Positions 19,167-28,671 of a stretch of DNA of 64,000 nt are shown piece after piece. The stretch spans positions 1 through 64,000 of the forward strand of contig NZ_JAODTL010000022.1 of the NCBI RefSeq assembly GCF_026191375.1. The letters run 5' to 3'. The notes beneath the pieces are model-generated. The model was not told the DNA's origin. It saw only the letters and a program-made list of their open reading frames with translations, and made no database searches. The position numbers and the translations under genes are program-made. Origin of the DNA: Marinomonas pontica. GTDB lineage: Bacteria > Pseudomonadota > Gammaproteobacteria > Pseudomonadales > Marinomonadaceae. Position 1 is the stretch's first letter; each line of letters opens with the position of its first letter.

Positions 19167-20033
19167 ATGAGCAGCTGGTTAGATAAATTTGTCCCTTCAA
19201 TTGTGCGCAGCGAATCAAAGCGCGCTGCATCGGGTTCTGTTCCTGAAGGGCTTTGGAAAAAATGTCCAAAATGTGAAAACGTTTTATATCGTCCAGAGTT
19301 AGAGAAGAATCTAGATGTGTGCCCTAAATGCAATCATCATCTTCGTGTTAGTGCTCGTCGTCGTTTAGACATCTTCTTAGACAAAGAAGGCCGTCATGAA
19401 ATTGGTGCTCATCTTGAGCCAGAAGATAAATTGAAGTTTAAAGACTCAAAACGTTATAAAGACCGAATTGCAGACGCCCAGAAAGCAACTGGTGAAAAAG
19501 ACGCATTAGTCGCTATGCAAGGTGTCTTGAATGGCATGCCAGTGGTTGCTGTGGCGTTTGAATTTAGCTTCTTGGGTGGCTCGATGGGAGCGATTGTTGG
19601 CGAACGTTTTATTCAAGCCGTTAATGTGTGTTTAGAAAAGCGTATTCCATTGATTTGTTTTTCTGCCAGTGGTGGTGCGCGTATGCAAGAAGCATTGATT
19701 TCATTGATGCAGATGGCGAAGACAAGTGCTGGACTTGAGCGTATGAAGCAAGAAGGTATTCCATACATTTCGGTTATGACTGACCCTGTGTTTGGTGGTG
19801 TATCGGCTTCCTTGGCAATGTTGGGAGATTTGAACGTTGCCGAGCCAAACGCGTTGATCGGTTTTGCTGGCCCTCGTGTTATTGAGCAAACAGTGCGTGA
19901 AAAATTACCTGAAGGCTTTCAGCGCAGTGAGTTCTTGCTAGACAAAGGCGCGCTAGACATGATTATTAAGCGCGAAGAAATGCGTGATCGCCTATTTAAT
20001 ATTTTGTCTTTGCTTACCCATAAGGTTGCGTAA
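19167..20033 (+). CDS. accD: Acetyl-CoA carboxylase carboxyltransferase subunit beta
   Basis: AccD, with AccA, moves the carboxyl group from biotin to acetyl-CoA, the first step of fatty acid synthesis. The 288-residue protein has the four-Cys zinc ribbon ([13 protein letters not shown] then CPKCNHH, ~29-53) and the carboxyltransferase fold with [18 protein letters not shown] (~131-148), [11 protein letters not shown] (~165) and [11 protein letters not shown] (~231). It lies 31 bases after trpA and five before folC, a conserved trpBA-accD-folC order. AccD can bind its own mRNA in E. coli; I see no sequence evidence for or against this here. Confidence 0.96.
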   Translation: MSSWLDKFVPSIVRSESKRAASGSVPEGLWKKCPKCENVLYRPELEKNLDVCPKCNHHLRVSARRRLDIFLDKEGRHEIGAHLEPEDKLKFKDSKRYKDRIADAQKATGEKDALVAMQGVLNGMPVVAVAFEFSFLGGSMGAIVGERFIQAVNVCLEKRIPLICFSASGGARMQEALISLMQMAKTSAGLERMKQEGIPYISVMTDPVFGGVSASLAMLGDLNVAEPNALIGFAGPRVIEQTVREKLPEGFQRSEFLLDKGALDMIIKREEMRDRLFNILSLLTHKVA

Positions 20034-20037
20034 TTAG

Positions 20038-21294
20038 ATGACGCATACGTCATTAGCGAGCTGGCTTTCGTATATCGAAAGTCAGCACCCCTCTGAAATA
20101 GAGTTAGGTCTAGAAAGAGGGAATACTGTATTAGCTCGACTGAATCTATCTAGGCCTAAACATAAGGTTATTACGGTTGCCGGTACCAATGGTAAAGGCT
20201 CCACATGTGCCATGTTGACCCAATATCTGTGTGCTCAGGGCTATTCTGTCGGCACCTATACTTCCCCACATTTTCTGCATTTCAATGAGCGTATTGCTCT
20301 CAATGATTCGCCTTGTGACGACGATATGTTGTGTCGTGCTTTTGATGCTATAGAAACGGCACGTGAAGGCATTGCGTTAACCTATTTCGAATTCAGTACG
20401 TTGGCAGCTTTGTGGATATTTGATCAATCGAAACTGGATTACTGGGTTCTGGAAGTGGGGTTGGGCGGTCGTTTGGATTCGGTCAATATGGTCGATACGG
20501 ATGTGGCTGTAGTGACTTCAATCGCATTGGATCACATGGATTGGCTCGGTGATAATTTAGACGTTATTGCACGGGAAAAAACAGGCATTGCAAGAAAAGA
20601 CAAACTACTGATTAGCGGCGTCGTGAATCCACCCTCTACTATTGCCAGTACTGCTCAGGAAATTGGGGCTATATTACGACAAAAAGGCGAAGATTTTCAT
20701 TTTAGTCGTAATGGCGGTGTTTGGTCTTGGTTGGGTGAGGATGTTCAATATGACAATTTGCCTGTGCCTGCGTTGCCATTGCAAAACGCTGCAACTGTCG
20801 TTGCCGTTTTAGCTTATATGGGGTTCACGCCAACACAGGCCGATTTGTCTACGTTATTTGCAAACGCACAGTTGACGGGGCGCTTTCAGCAGGTGGCTTC
20901 TTCGCCAGATGTGTATATTGATGTTGCCCATAATCCTGAGGCGGCTGTGGAGTTGTCTTTACGCCTAAGTGAATTGCCAACCAAACCCATCGCCGTGTGC
21001 GGTATGTTGAAAGACAAAGACATAGATGCTGTCATGGATCATCTCTCGGGTAGTTTTTCACGTTGGTTTTGTTGTGACTTACCGGGCCCAAGAGGCGCCA
21101 AAGCCAGTGAATTGATAAAATCTATTTCTCAACAGTCCCATAAATCGTCATTGGAAGAATATTCGTTTCAGTCTGTTCGTGAAGCGTTCGCGGCAGCGCT
21201 TGCTCAGGCGAGAGTAGAACACTGTCCGGTGATTGTGTTTGGGTCCTTTGTAACTGTCTCGGAGTATTTGGCGCTTAGCCAATTGAAAGAGTGA
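20038..21294 (+). CDS. folC: Dihydrofolate synthase / folylpolyglutamate synthase
   Basis: FolC adds glutamate to dihydropteroate and extends the glutamate tail of folates. The 418-residue protein has the Mur-ligase layout: the P-loop VAGTNGKGSTCAML (~46-59), the family YTSPHFLHFNERI segment (~74-86), the catalytic EVGLGGRLDSVN (~138-149), HMDWLG (~166) and the C-terminal domain with DVAHNPEA (~300) and CGMLKDKDID (~320). It starts five bases after accD and ends three bases before the SPOR gene, so the group is one operon. Confidence 0.95.
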   Translation: MTHTSLASWLSYIESQHPSEIELGLERGNTVLARLNLSRPKHKVITVAGTNGKGSTCAMLTQYLCAQGYSVGTYTSPHFLHFNERIALNDSPCDDDMLCRAFDAIETAREGIALTYFEFSTLAALWIFDQSKLDYWVLEVGLGGRLDSVNMVDTDVAVVTSIALDHMDWLGDNLDVIAREKTGIARKDKLLISGVVNPPSTIASTAQEIGAILRQKGEDFHFSRNGGVWSWLGEDVQYDNLPVPALPLQNAATVVAVLAYMGFTPTQADLSTLFANAQLTGRFQQVASSPDVYIDVAHNPEAAVELSLRLSELPTKPIAVCGMLKDKDIDAVMDHLSGSFSRWFCCDLPGPRGAKASELIKSISQQSHKSSLEEYSFQSVREAFAAALAQARVEHCPVIVFGSFVTVSEYLALSQLKE

Positions 21295-21297
21295 TTT

Positions 21298-21873
21298 ATG
21301 ATAGATAGAGCCGTAACGTATAGGCTGATTGGCGCGGGGATTATGGTCTTATCTTCAGCCATTGTGTTGCCACTGATTTTGGATGGTGAACGGCCGGCTG
21401 AGCTGGACATGCAAGTCCAAGTCACTGCGCCTCCGGTTTTTCCAGTGATTGAAATTTCTCCCGTACAGCCTGCGGATAGTGTATCCAATGAGCCCGTTGC
21501 CGAGATTGAGGGCAGTGAAGACGACATTCGTTTGATTCCACTGCCTAAACCGTCACAAGATGTGAAGATCATTAGCAAGCCGGAGCCCGCTGCTAAGGCG
21601 GGGCCCAAGACGCCATCAGAAAAGCTTGCACCGACTGTCGTTGCAGATCGCTGGACTCTTCAAATAGCTACTTTCAAAAGTAAAGACAACGCGAAGCGTC
21701 TGGTCGAAAAACTTAAAAACGCCAATTACGATGCTTACAGTTTAACCACTAACTCACTCTATAAAGTGTATGTGGGACCGGAACTGAAACGAGAAGTGTC
21801 GGATAAAATGCGTGATGACATCAAAAAGGAATTTAGGTTGAACGGTATTGTTGTGAAATATTCGGTGAATTAG
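21298..21873 (+). CDS. SPOR-domain protein, DedD-like
   Basis: A 191-residue inner-membrane protein with one N-terminal membrane segment (RLIGAGIMVLSSAIVLPLIL, ~8-27), a proline-rich periplasmic linker (~35-115) and a C-terminal SPOR domain (WTLQIATFKSKDNAKRLVEK, ~119-138). SPOR domains bind denuded glycan at the division septum. Position between folC and cvpA is where dedD lies in E. coli and Pseudomonas, which supports a DedD role in cell division. Sequence identity to DedD outside the domain is low, so I leave the symbol blank. Confidence 0.88.
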   Translation: MIDRAVTYRLIGAGIMVLSSAIVLPLILDGERPAELDMQVQVTAPPVFPVIEISPVQPADSVSNEPVAEIEGSEDDIRLIPLPKPSQDVKIISKPEPAAKAGPKTPSEKLAPTVVADRWTLQIATFKSKDNAKRLVEKLKNANYDAYSLTTNSLYKVYVGPELKREVSDKMRDDIKKEFRLNGIVVKYSVN

Positions 21874-21948
21874 TTCATTGATGTGTGGCGCAGTATTTGG
21901 AAAAAGTTAGGCATCTGTTAAACTCCGCAGCGATTTTTAGAGGTACTC

Positions 21949-22482
21949 ATGGAGCAGGTAAGTTCAATGTCAACGGTTGACTGGTTAATTATTGCAGTAG
22001 TGGTTCTTTCGACTCTTTTGAGTTTAAAGAGAGGGTTTGTAAAAGAAGTTTTATCGTTACTTACTTGGGTAATCGCTTTTGTGGTTTCGGTAAAGTTTTC
22101 AGATCAGATGCAGTCTCTGTTAATGGATCAAGTACAGAACGACCAGATTCGTTATATCGTTTCTTTTGTGTCTCTTTTCATCGCTTCGTTAGTGGTGGGG
22201 GCGCTGGTAAGTTTTCTACTGGGGTCGCTTATTCAAGTGACGGGCTTGTCGAGTACAGACAGAGTATTAGGGATGTTATTTGGTTTTGCTCGCGGAGGCT
22301 TAGTTGTTGTGGCTTTTGTTTCTTTGTTGAGCTTAAGTCCAGCGGTTGAACAAACTGAATTTTGGAAAACGTCACAATTGATTCCTCAATTAGGGCAATT
22401 GAATGATTGGACGCGTGATATGTTAGGCAAGAGCTCGGATCTTATGGATTCGACTCTCATAGATCGCGCCCTAGGTAATTAG
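21949..22482 (+). CDS. cvpA: CvpA family membrane protein
   Basis: A 177-residue inner-membrane protein with four hydrophobic segments (WLIIAVVVLSTLLSL ~11-25, LLTWVIAFVVSVKF ~36-49, FVSLFIASLVVGALVSFLLG ~72-91 and GLVVVAFVSLLSL ~111-123). The RGFVKEVLSLLTW motif near residue 29 is the family signature. CvpA is needed for colicin V secretion in E. coli and for envelope tolerance to bile salts in several pathogens; its exact function is unknown. The start may be 21949 or the in-frame ATG 21967. It precedes purF, as is usual. Confidence 0.93.
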   Translation: MEQVSSMSTVDWLIIAVVVLSTLLSLKRGFVKEVLSLLTWVIAFVVSVKFSDQMQSLLMDQVQNDQIRYIVSFVSLFIASLVVGALVSFLLGSLIQVTGLSSTDRVLGMLFGFARGGLVVVAFVSLLSLSPAVEQTEFWKTSQLIPQLGQLNDWTRDMLGKSSDLMDSTLIDRALGN

Positions 22483-22559
22483 TTGCTTATATAGCAACCA
22501 AAAATAGATTTAAAAATTTGCGACGTTTGTCGCAATTCCCCAACACGAGGATCTAGAAC

Positions 22560-24068
22560 ATGTGTGGTATCGTTGGTGTCGTAGGCACGTCGGTGGTTAA
22601 CCAAGCAATTTTTGATGCGTTAACGCTTCTTCAGCATCGTGGGCAAGATGCTGCAGGTATGGTGACTAGCCATAATGGACGGTTATGTTTACGTAAAGAC
22701 AATGGTCCGGTGAGTGAGGTGTTTCGTACTCGCCATATGAAAAAACTACACGGTAACATTGGAATAGGGCATGTTCGTTACCCAACAGCAGGTACGTCCA
22801 GTTCTGCAGAAGCTCAACCTTTCTATGTTAATTCTCCATACGGTATTTCGCTTGCTCACAATGGTAATTTAACCAATACCGCTAAGTTGAAGCAGGAAGT
22901 ATTTGAATCTGATTTGCGTCATATAAATACCACGTCGGATTCAGAAGTTTTGGTTAACGTGTTAGCTCACGAACTTCACGAAGAAGGTAAGTTGGTTCCG
23001 ACACCGGAAGATATTTTTAATGCGCTTGAGCGTGTGTATAAACGTATCGAAGGGGGTTACGCGGTGGTTACCCTGATCACTGGTTATGGTATTTTGGCCT
23101 TCCGTGATCCTGATGGTATTCGTCCTTTGATTTACGGTTCTCGTCAAACAGATTCTGGCGTTGAGTACATGGTGGCGTCTGAGAGTGTGGCATTGGATGC
23201 GGCAGGCTTTAAAATCGAGCGTGACATCCAGCCTGGTGAGGCAATCTTTTTTGACCTAAACCATAACGTCCATGTTCGTCAGTGCACGCCGAAAAAAGTG
23301 GCGCGCCCTTGTTTATTTGAATATGTGTACTTTGCTCGTCCAGATACCGTGATTGACAGTATTTCTGTGTACAAAGCGCGTATCAATATGGGTGATCGTC
23401 TTGCTGAGAAAATTCAGCGCGAATGGAAAGATCATGACATTGATGTGGTGATTCCTATTCCTGACACGAGTCGAACGGCAGCTTTGCAAATAGCGCAAGC
23501 TCTGAATATTCCTTTCCGTGAAGGCTTGGTCAAAAACCGTTATATTGGTCGCACCTTTATCATGCCGGGCCAGGCTATTCGTAAGAAGTCTGTTCGTCAG
23601 AAATTGAACCCTGTGCCTTTCGAGTTCAAAGATAAAACGGTATTGCTTGTTGATGACTCCATTGTTCGTGGAACCACGAGTAAAGAAATCATCGAAATGG
23701 CAAGAGAGGCCGGTGCGAAGAAAGTATACATTGCATCAGCGGCGCCAGAAGTTCGATACCCAAATGTTTACGGTATTGATATGCCTGCGGCAAAAGAGTT
23801 GATTGCGCATAATCGAAATGTGGATGAAATTTGTGAGTTAATCGGCGCGGACAAATTAATATTTCAAGATTTACAGGATCTGATCGAAGCGTGTATTGAT
23901 GAGAAACACTCTGATGTTCGTGAATTCGATACGTCTGTGTTTGATGCAAAATACATTGCAGGTAATATTGATGAAGCCTACTTGGCTGGCATTGAAGGCG
24001 CGCGCAATGATATGAATAAAGCGTCAGTTGAAGACATGCAAAGCAGCGATATGATGCACCCAATGTAA
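22560..24068 (+). CDS. purF: Amidophosphoribosyltransferase
   Basis: PurF makes phosphoribosylamine from PRPP and glutamine, the committed step of purine synthesis. The 502-residue protein starts MCGIVGVVG, so removal of Met exposes the N-terminal nucleophile Cys of the glutaminase domain. HNGNLTNT (~101) and [11 protein letters not shown] (~124) belong to this domain. The PRPP motif [16 protein letters not shown] (~361-376) marks the transferase domain. There is no propeptide or Fe-S cysteine set of the Bacillus type. A terminator follows, separating it from metZ. Confidence 0.96.
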   Translation: MCGIVGVVGTSVVNQAIFDALTLLQHRGQDAAGMVTSHNGRLCLRKDNGPVSEVFRTRHMKKLHGNIGIGHVRYPTAGTSSSAEAQPFYVNSPYGISLAHNGNLTNTAKLKQEVFESDLRHINTTSDSEVLVNVLAHELHEEGKLVPTPEDIFNALERVYKRIEGGYAVVTLITGYGILAFRDPDGIRPLIYGSRQTDSGVEYMVASESVALDAAGFKIERDIQPGEAIFFDLNHNVHVRQCTPKKVARPCLFEYVYFARPDTVIDSISVYKARINMGDRLAEKIQREWKDHDIDVVIPIPDTSRTAALQIAQALNIPFREGLVKNRYIGRTFIMPGQAIRKKSVRQKLNPVPFEFKDKTVLLVDDSIVRGTTSKEIIEMAREAGAKKVYIASAAPEVRYPNVYGIDMPAAKELIAHNRNVDEICELIGADKLIFQDLQDLIEACIDEKHSDVREFDTSVFDAKYIAGNIDEAYLAGIEGARNDMNKASVEDMQSSDMMHPM

Positions 24069-24095
24069 TATTGGAAACTTGCAGTGACGGATTAC

Positions 24096-24128
24096 ACTAA
24101 GCCAGGTCACACCTGGCTTAGTTGTTTT
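24096..24128 (+). terminator. Terminator-like hairpin between purF and metZ
   Basis: ACTAAGCCAGG (24096-24106) pairs perfectly with CCTGGCTTAGT (24112-24122) around a five-base loop, followed by TGTTTTT. It should end the folC-purF transcription unit. Confidence 0.8.
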
Positions 24129-24164
24129 TAGGGTAGATTTTAGTAACGGGCTTGGAGTGAAGAA

Positions 24165-25340
24165 ATGTCTGATTATAAAGACGCGACGAATGCGATTCGT
24201 GCAGGTATTCGACAAACACAAGAACAAGAAAACAGTGAAGCTATTTTTATGACCTCAAGCTTTGCCTATGGCAGTGCTGAAGAGGCGGCCGGAAAATTTT
24301 CCGGTGAAGAAGACGGTAACGTGTATTCGCGTTTTACCAACCCGACTGTTGAATTATTTGAAAAACGCCTAGCGACTTTAGAAAAAGGCGAAGCGGCTAT
24401 CGCAACAAGTTCCGGAATGGCGGCTTTGATGACGCTGGCGTACAGCTTACTAAGCGCGGGTGATCGTGTTGTTTGTTCTCGTAATATCTTTGGATCAACC
24501 GTGAAATTCTTTAACACCTATACTACGAAGTTTGGTGTTGAGGTGGTGTATGTCGATGCCACCGACTATGCGGCGTGGGAAGAAGCCATTAATGATAAAA
24601 CTCGCCTTTGTTATTTCGAAACACCGTCTAACCCATTGTATGAAGTGGTTGATGTGGCCCGAGTGGCGGAATTAGCGCATGCCAAAGAGGCGTTGTTGTG
24701 TGTGGATACCGTGCTAGCAACCCCCGCTTTGCAAAACCCACTAACGCAAGGTGCAGACATTGTAATGCAATCTGCGACCAAATTTATTGATGGTCAAGGG
24801 CGTTGTTTGGGTGGTGCTTTGATAGCGAGCCAAGATATTGTGAATGTGTTTACCGCCTTTATGCGTAGTGCCGGTCCATGCATGAGCCCATTTAACGCTT
24901 GGGTATTGCTAAATGGCCTTGAGACTTTGTCGCTAAGAATGACCGCGCACTCAGCAAATGCACTTAAGTTGGCTGAGTTTTTAGAGGCACACCCTAAAGT
25001 ATTGAAAGTGAATTACGGCGGATTGCCAAGTCATAAGTACCATGAGCTTGCTAAGCGTCAGCAAAAAGACTTCGGTGGTCTATTGTCGTTTGAAGTGGAA
25101 GGTGGGCGTCAGGCTGCTTGGTCAGTAATCAATGCCGCTAAGTTAATGTCGATTACAGGGAACCTCGGAGATACGAAAACCTTGGTGACGCATCCTGCAA
25201 CAACGACACACGGACGCTTAACCGATGAAGAAAAAGCCAAAGCGGGTATTGCTGAAGGGCTTATTCGTGTGTCAGTTGGTTTAGAAGACATTGAAGACAT
25301 TATTGCTGATGTTGACAGTGCATTGGCTCAGTTGCCTTAA
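24165..25340 (+). CDS. metZ: O-succinylhomoserine sulfhydrylase
   Basis: MetZ makes homocysteine directly from O-succinylhomoserine and sulfide. The 391-residue protein is a Cys/Met-metabolism PLP enzyme: SSGMAALMTLAYSLLSAGD (~85-103), NIFGSTVKFF, the CYFETPSNPLYEVVD segment (~147) and the PLP lysine in MQSATKFIDGQGR (~204). Its place next to purF and the LGGALIAS and GDTKTLVTHPATTTH segments match Pseudomonas MetZ rather than MetB. GGAGTG precedes the ATG. No SAM or cobalamin riboswitch is visible in the short leader; the only hairpin there looks like the purF terminator. Confidence 0.9.
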   Translation: MSDYKDATNAIRAGIRQTQEQENSEAIFMTSSFAYGSAEEAAGKFSGEEDGNVYSRFTNPTVELFEKRLATLEKGEAAIATSSGMAALMTLAYSLLSAGDRVVCSRNIFGSTVKFFNTYTTKFGVEVVYVDATDYAAWEEAINDKTRLCYFETPSNPLYEVVDVARVAELAHAKEALLCVDTVLATPALQNPLTQGADIVMQSATKFIDGQGRCLGGALIASQDIVNVFTAFMRSAGPCMSPFNAWVLLNGLETLSLRMTAHSANALKLAEFLEAHPKVLKVNYGGLPSHKYHELAKRQQKDFGGLLSFEVEGGRQAAWSVINAAKLMSITGNLGDTKTLVTHPATTTHGRLTDEEKAKAGIAEGLIRVSVGLEDIEDIIADVDSALAQLP

Positions 25341-25372
25341 ATTATCGTTCATTGCTAACTGTCATAGAGACT

Positions 25373-25410
25373 AAAAAAGCAGACTTAGAATGCACTAAGT
25401 CTGCTTTTTT
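25373..25410. terminator. Bidirectional terminator after metZ
   Basis: AAAAAAGCAGACTTAG (25373-25388) pairs perfectly with CTAAGTCTGCTTTTTT (25395-25410) around a six-base loop. It lies between the convergent metZ and RND genes. A second copy of GTCTGCTTTTTTT follows at 25412-25424. Confidence 0.9.
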
Positions 25411-25453
25411 TGTCTGCTTTTTTTACGTAAAAGTTGATAAGAAAGGAAGACAA

Positions 25454-28400
25454 TTAGGGTTGCTCTCCTTTGGTGTCTACTGTGCTTTTAGGTGGTTCGT
25501 CCTGAGCTTGGGCTTCGAATGCTTGCGACTCAATAGCTTGAGATTCCAGCGCTTGCAATTGTTTTCGCTCTTTTCGTCGATAACCCAATACTAACAAACA
25601 CGGGGTTAGGATTAGAGTTAATGGCGTAGCGAAGGTTAATCCGCCAGCAATGGCGGTAGACAGTTGAGTCCACCATTGTGCTGACGGAGCACCAATACTA
25701 AATGACTGGTGTACAAGGTCGATGTTTAGCTGAAAAACCATAGGAACCAACCCCAAGATGGTCGTAATAGTAGTCAGCATTACCGGCCTTAAGCGTTGAA
25801 CACCAGTTCTAATGGCGGCTTCACGGACTAACATGCCTTGTTTTCGAAGGCCGTTGAATGTGTCTATCAAGACAATATTGTTGTTGACGACTATCCCTGC
25901 TAGGGCGATTACACCAACCCCACTCATGACGACCCCAAAGGGTTGTCCCTTGGCCATTAGGCCAATTAATACGCCCATGGTAGAGAAAATCACCGCACTT
26001 AGGATCAACAAGCATTGGAAGAAATTATTAAACTGGGTAACCAAAATAATGGCCATAATGAAGAACGCCACGCCAAATGCCTTCATTAAGAACATCATCG
26101 ATTTTTGTTGTTCTTCCGTATTGCCTCGGAATTCATAACTCACCGATTTGTCCATACCAGACGCATCCAGTTTTGCCTTAATCGTCTTGATGACTTCATC
26201 TACCACTAGTCCGTCTTTTACGTCTGCATCAATTTTGATGGTTTTTTTGCCATCTGTTCGATTAATAACGCCTTGCTTCGGTGCGGCATAACGATGAATA
26301 AAGTTACTCGCTGGAATGCTGCCTTGGTTAGTGGGGATTTGCAGTTGATCTAATTGATCCAAGTTACGCTGGTTAACGGGATAACGTAAGACGATATCAA
26401 TCTTATCGTCTGCACCTTCAGGTAGGAAATCACTCAATGTGATGCCTGTGGTAACCAGTTTGATTACATTACCAAGGCTGTTCACATCGACACCATAGCG
26501 GCTCGCTTCTGCGCGATTGATATCAATTCGCCATTCGATACCCGCCAAAGAGCGGTCATCGCTTACGGTAACGATTTCGTCTCTTTGCAGTAGCTGTTTG
26601 GTGATTTCATCGGCAGCCTGATTGAGGGCGGCTGAATAATTTGAACTCAATTGCAACTGTATGTCGGCACCCGATTGTGGGCCGCCTTGTTCTTTTTCAG
26701 CGCTGACTTCGATACCTGGAATTTGTTTGGTTCGCTCACGAATTCTATCCAAAATGACACTGGCCGACTCGCGTTTGTACCAATCGATAAACTCCATACT
26801 GATGGAGCCAATGCTGTCTGGTGCCGCGTTGTTGCTTGGTGTTGCATAAGATGTAGAGACAACGCTTTTTAGCTCTCTTGTGCCAATAACTTGTTGTTCG
26901 ACCAGTTGCACTAAAGCGTCTTTCTCTTCAAGGGATAGGTCGCCACGGGCGCGGATATCCAAATTAGCGGATTCGGGTTCAATATTCGGGAAAAATTCCA
27001 CGCCTTTGCCGAATTTACCATAGCTAATGAAAATGCTGATCAACAGGGTGATGGTAAACAGCAAAACCCAAACAGGTCGTTCGACCAAGCGAGTCAGTAA
27101 TCTCCCGTACATACCTGTTGGGCCAGTTAATTCGCGAAGGTCACCCGTTTCAGTAATGCGCAAGGCGTGCATGGTTTTGTCGCTGTACGCGCCTTTTTTA
27201 CCAATAATGGAGCCGATCGTAGGCAACACGATCAGCGCCATAACTAAGGAAGAAGACAGGGTGGCAATGATGGTGATGGGCATGAATTGCATGAATTCGC
27301 CCACGATGTCAGGCCAAAATAGCAATGGCATGAAAACAGCGAGGGTGGTGGCTGTTGAAGCCGTTATTGGCCATGCCATACGTTTTGCCGCTTCACTGTA
27401 GGCTTGTCGTTTAGACGCGCCTTCCGCTAACTTTCTGTCGGCGTATTCGGTTACGACAATGGCACCATCGACGAGCATGCCCACGCTGAGTATCAGTGCA
27501 AATAGCACCACCATGTTGATGGTGTAGCCTTGTAGGTCAAGGATCAGGATGCCAGAAAGGAACGCGCCAGGAATTGCCAATCCCACTAAGATGGCACTGC
27601 GAACCCCAAGCGCCCAAACAATAACGATCATAACCAATAAGGTAGCCGCTAAGACGTTGTTAAATAGGTCGTTGAGAGATGTTTCAATATCAATGGATTT
27701 GTCGCCAGTGAGATTGTATTCGACACCATTCGGCCATTGTTCGCTTTCGCTCTTAACAACGGCTTTGATGGCTTCAATGGTTTCGATGATGTTTACACCG
27801 ACGCGTTTTGAGGCCGCGAGTGTAATGCTGCGTTTGCCTTCTACACGGGCGTAACTGCTAGGGTCTTCAAAGGTTAACTCTCCCGTTGCAATGTCTCCCA
27901 GCAAAACGACTTGGTCGCCATCGGCTTTGATGGGTAGGTTTAGGATGTCTTCTTTGGTTTTCAGTAGACCGGGAACTTTTAGTGAGAATCGACCTGCGCC
28001 AGTATCTAAGTTGCCTGCGGCAACAAGGCGGTTATTTCCTGATACAAAGTTGGCAACGTCATTTAAAGAAAGGTTATAAGACTCAAGTTGTTCGGGACGA
28101 ATAATGATTTGGGCTTGTTGGTCTCTGTCACCACTTATTTTAGCTTCTAATACACCGTCGATGGCTTCAATGGAGTCTTGTAGATTCTTGGCGGTTCTGC
28201 TGAGTGTACCAAAATCGACATTGCCGGATAAATTGACACGAATGACAGGGAAGGTCGATAAATTGATTTCTGTTACCGTCGGTTCGTCGGCGTCGTCAGG
28301 CAATTCACTTTTAGCGCGGTCGACTTTGTCTTTGGTGTCGCTGATTGCTTGGTCAATATCCACGCCAGATTCAAACTCTAGCATGATGGACGCATGACCT

Positions 28401-28660
28401 TCGGAAGCGGTTGACTTGAGTTCTTTTAATCCCTCAAGGCCTTTGAGTTCTTTTTCTAACGGGTGAGCCAATAAGCTGTCTGCGTCTTCCGGTGAAATGC
28501 CTTCTAAGGATACGGACACATAAGCCATGGGAATGGTAATGTCCGGATCGCTTTCTTTGGCTATTTCGATATAAGAAACCGTTCCCATAATCAGTATGAG
28601 AACAAAAAACATCATGACAGTTCGAGAGCGCGCTAAGGCTGCCTCAATTAACGTTTGCAT
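25454..28660 (-). CDS. RND family efflux transporter, permease subunit
   Basis: A 1068-residue inner-membrane pump of the hydrophobe/amphiphile efflux class. It has the RND plan: one membrane helix (VMMFFVLILIMGTVSYIEIA, ~15-34), a large periplasmic porter loop, a block of helices, a second porter loop and a second block. The proton-relay helix reads LVDGAIVVTEYADR (~395), with Gly where many HAE1 pumps have a second Asp. The second-half helix reads VVNNNIVLIDTFN. The C-terminal ~45 residues are hydrophilic. It is three codons downstream of its adaptor gene, so the two form an operon. There is no outer-membrane channel gene nearby. The substrate cannot be told from sequence. Confidence 0.92.
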   Translation of the reverse strand: MQTLIEAALARSRTVMMFFVLILIMGTVSYIEIAKESDPDITIPMAYVSVSLEGISPEDADSLLAHPLEKELKGLEGLKELKSTASEGHASIMLEFESGVDIDQAISDTKDKVDRAKSELPDDADEPTVTEINLSTFPVIRVNLSGNVDFGTLSRTAKNLQDSIEAIDGVLEAKISGDRDQQAQIIIRPEQLESYNLSLNDVANFVSGNNRLVAAGNLDTGAGRFSLKVPGLLKTKEDILNLPIKADGDQVVLLGDIATGELTFEDPSSYARVEGKRSITLAASKRVGVNIIETIEAIKAVVKSESEQWPNGVEYNLTGDKSIDIETSLNDLFNNVLAATLLVMIVIVWALGVRSAILVGLAIPGAFLSGILILDLQGYTINMVVLFALILSVGMLVDGAIVVTEYADRKLAEGASKRQAYSEAAKRMAWPITASTATTLAVFMPLLFWPDIVGEFMQFMPITIIATLSSSLVMALIVLPTIGSIIGKKGAYSDKTMHALRITETGDLRELTGPTGMYGRLLTRLVERPVWVLLFTITLLISIFISYGKFGKGVEFFPNIEPESANLDIRARGDLSLEEKDALVQLVEQQVIGTRELKSVVSTSYATPSNNAAPDSIGSISMEFIDWYKRESASVILDRIRERTKQIPGIEVSAEKEQGGPQSGADIQLQLSSNYSAALNQAADEITKQLLQRDEIVTVSDDRSLAGIEWRIDINRAEASRYGVDVNSLGNVIKLVTTGITLSDFLPEGADDKIDIVLRYPVNQRNLDQLDQLQIPTNQGSIPASNFIHRYAAPKQGVINRTDGKKTIKIDADVKDGLVVDEVIKTIKAKLDASGMDKSVSYEFRGNTEEQQKSMMFLMKAFGVAFFIMAIILVTQFNNFFQCLLILSAVIFSTMGVLIGLMAKGQPFGVVMSGVGVIALAGIVVNNNIVLIDTFNGLRKQGMLVREAAIRTGVQRLRPVMLTTITTILGLVPMVFQLNIDLVHQSFSIGAPSAQWWTQLSTAIAGGLTFATPLTLILTPCLLVLGYRRKERKQLQALESQAIESQAFEAQAQDEPPKSTVDTKGEQP

Positions 28661-28671
28661 AGTGGGCCCCC

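Noticed and set aside
24069-24164. Possible SAM riboswitch upstream of metZ
   Set aside because: The leader is under 100 bases and contains only one perfect hairpin that fits a terminator for purF; no multi-helix aptamer core is visible.
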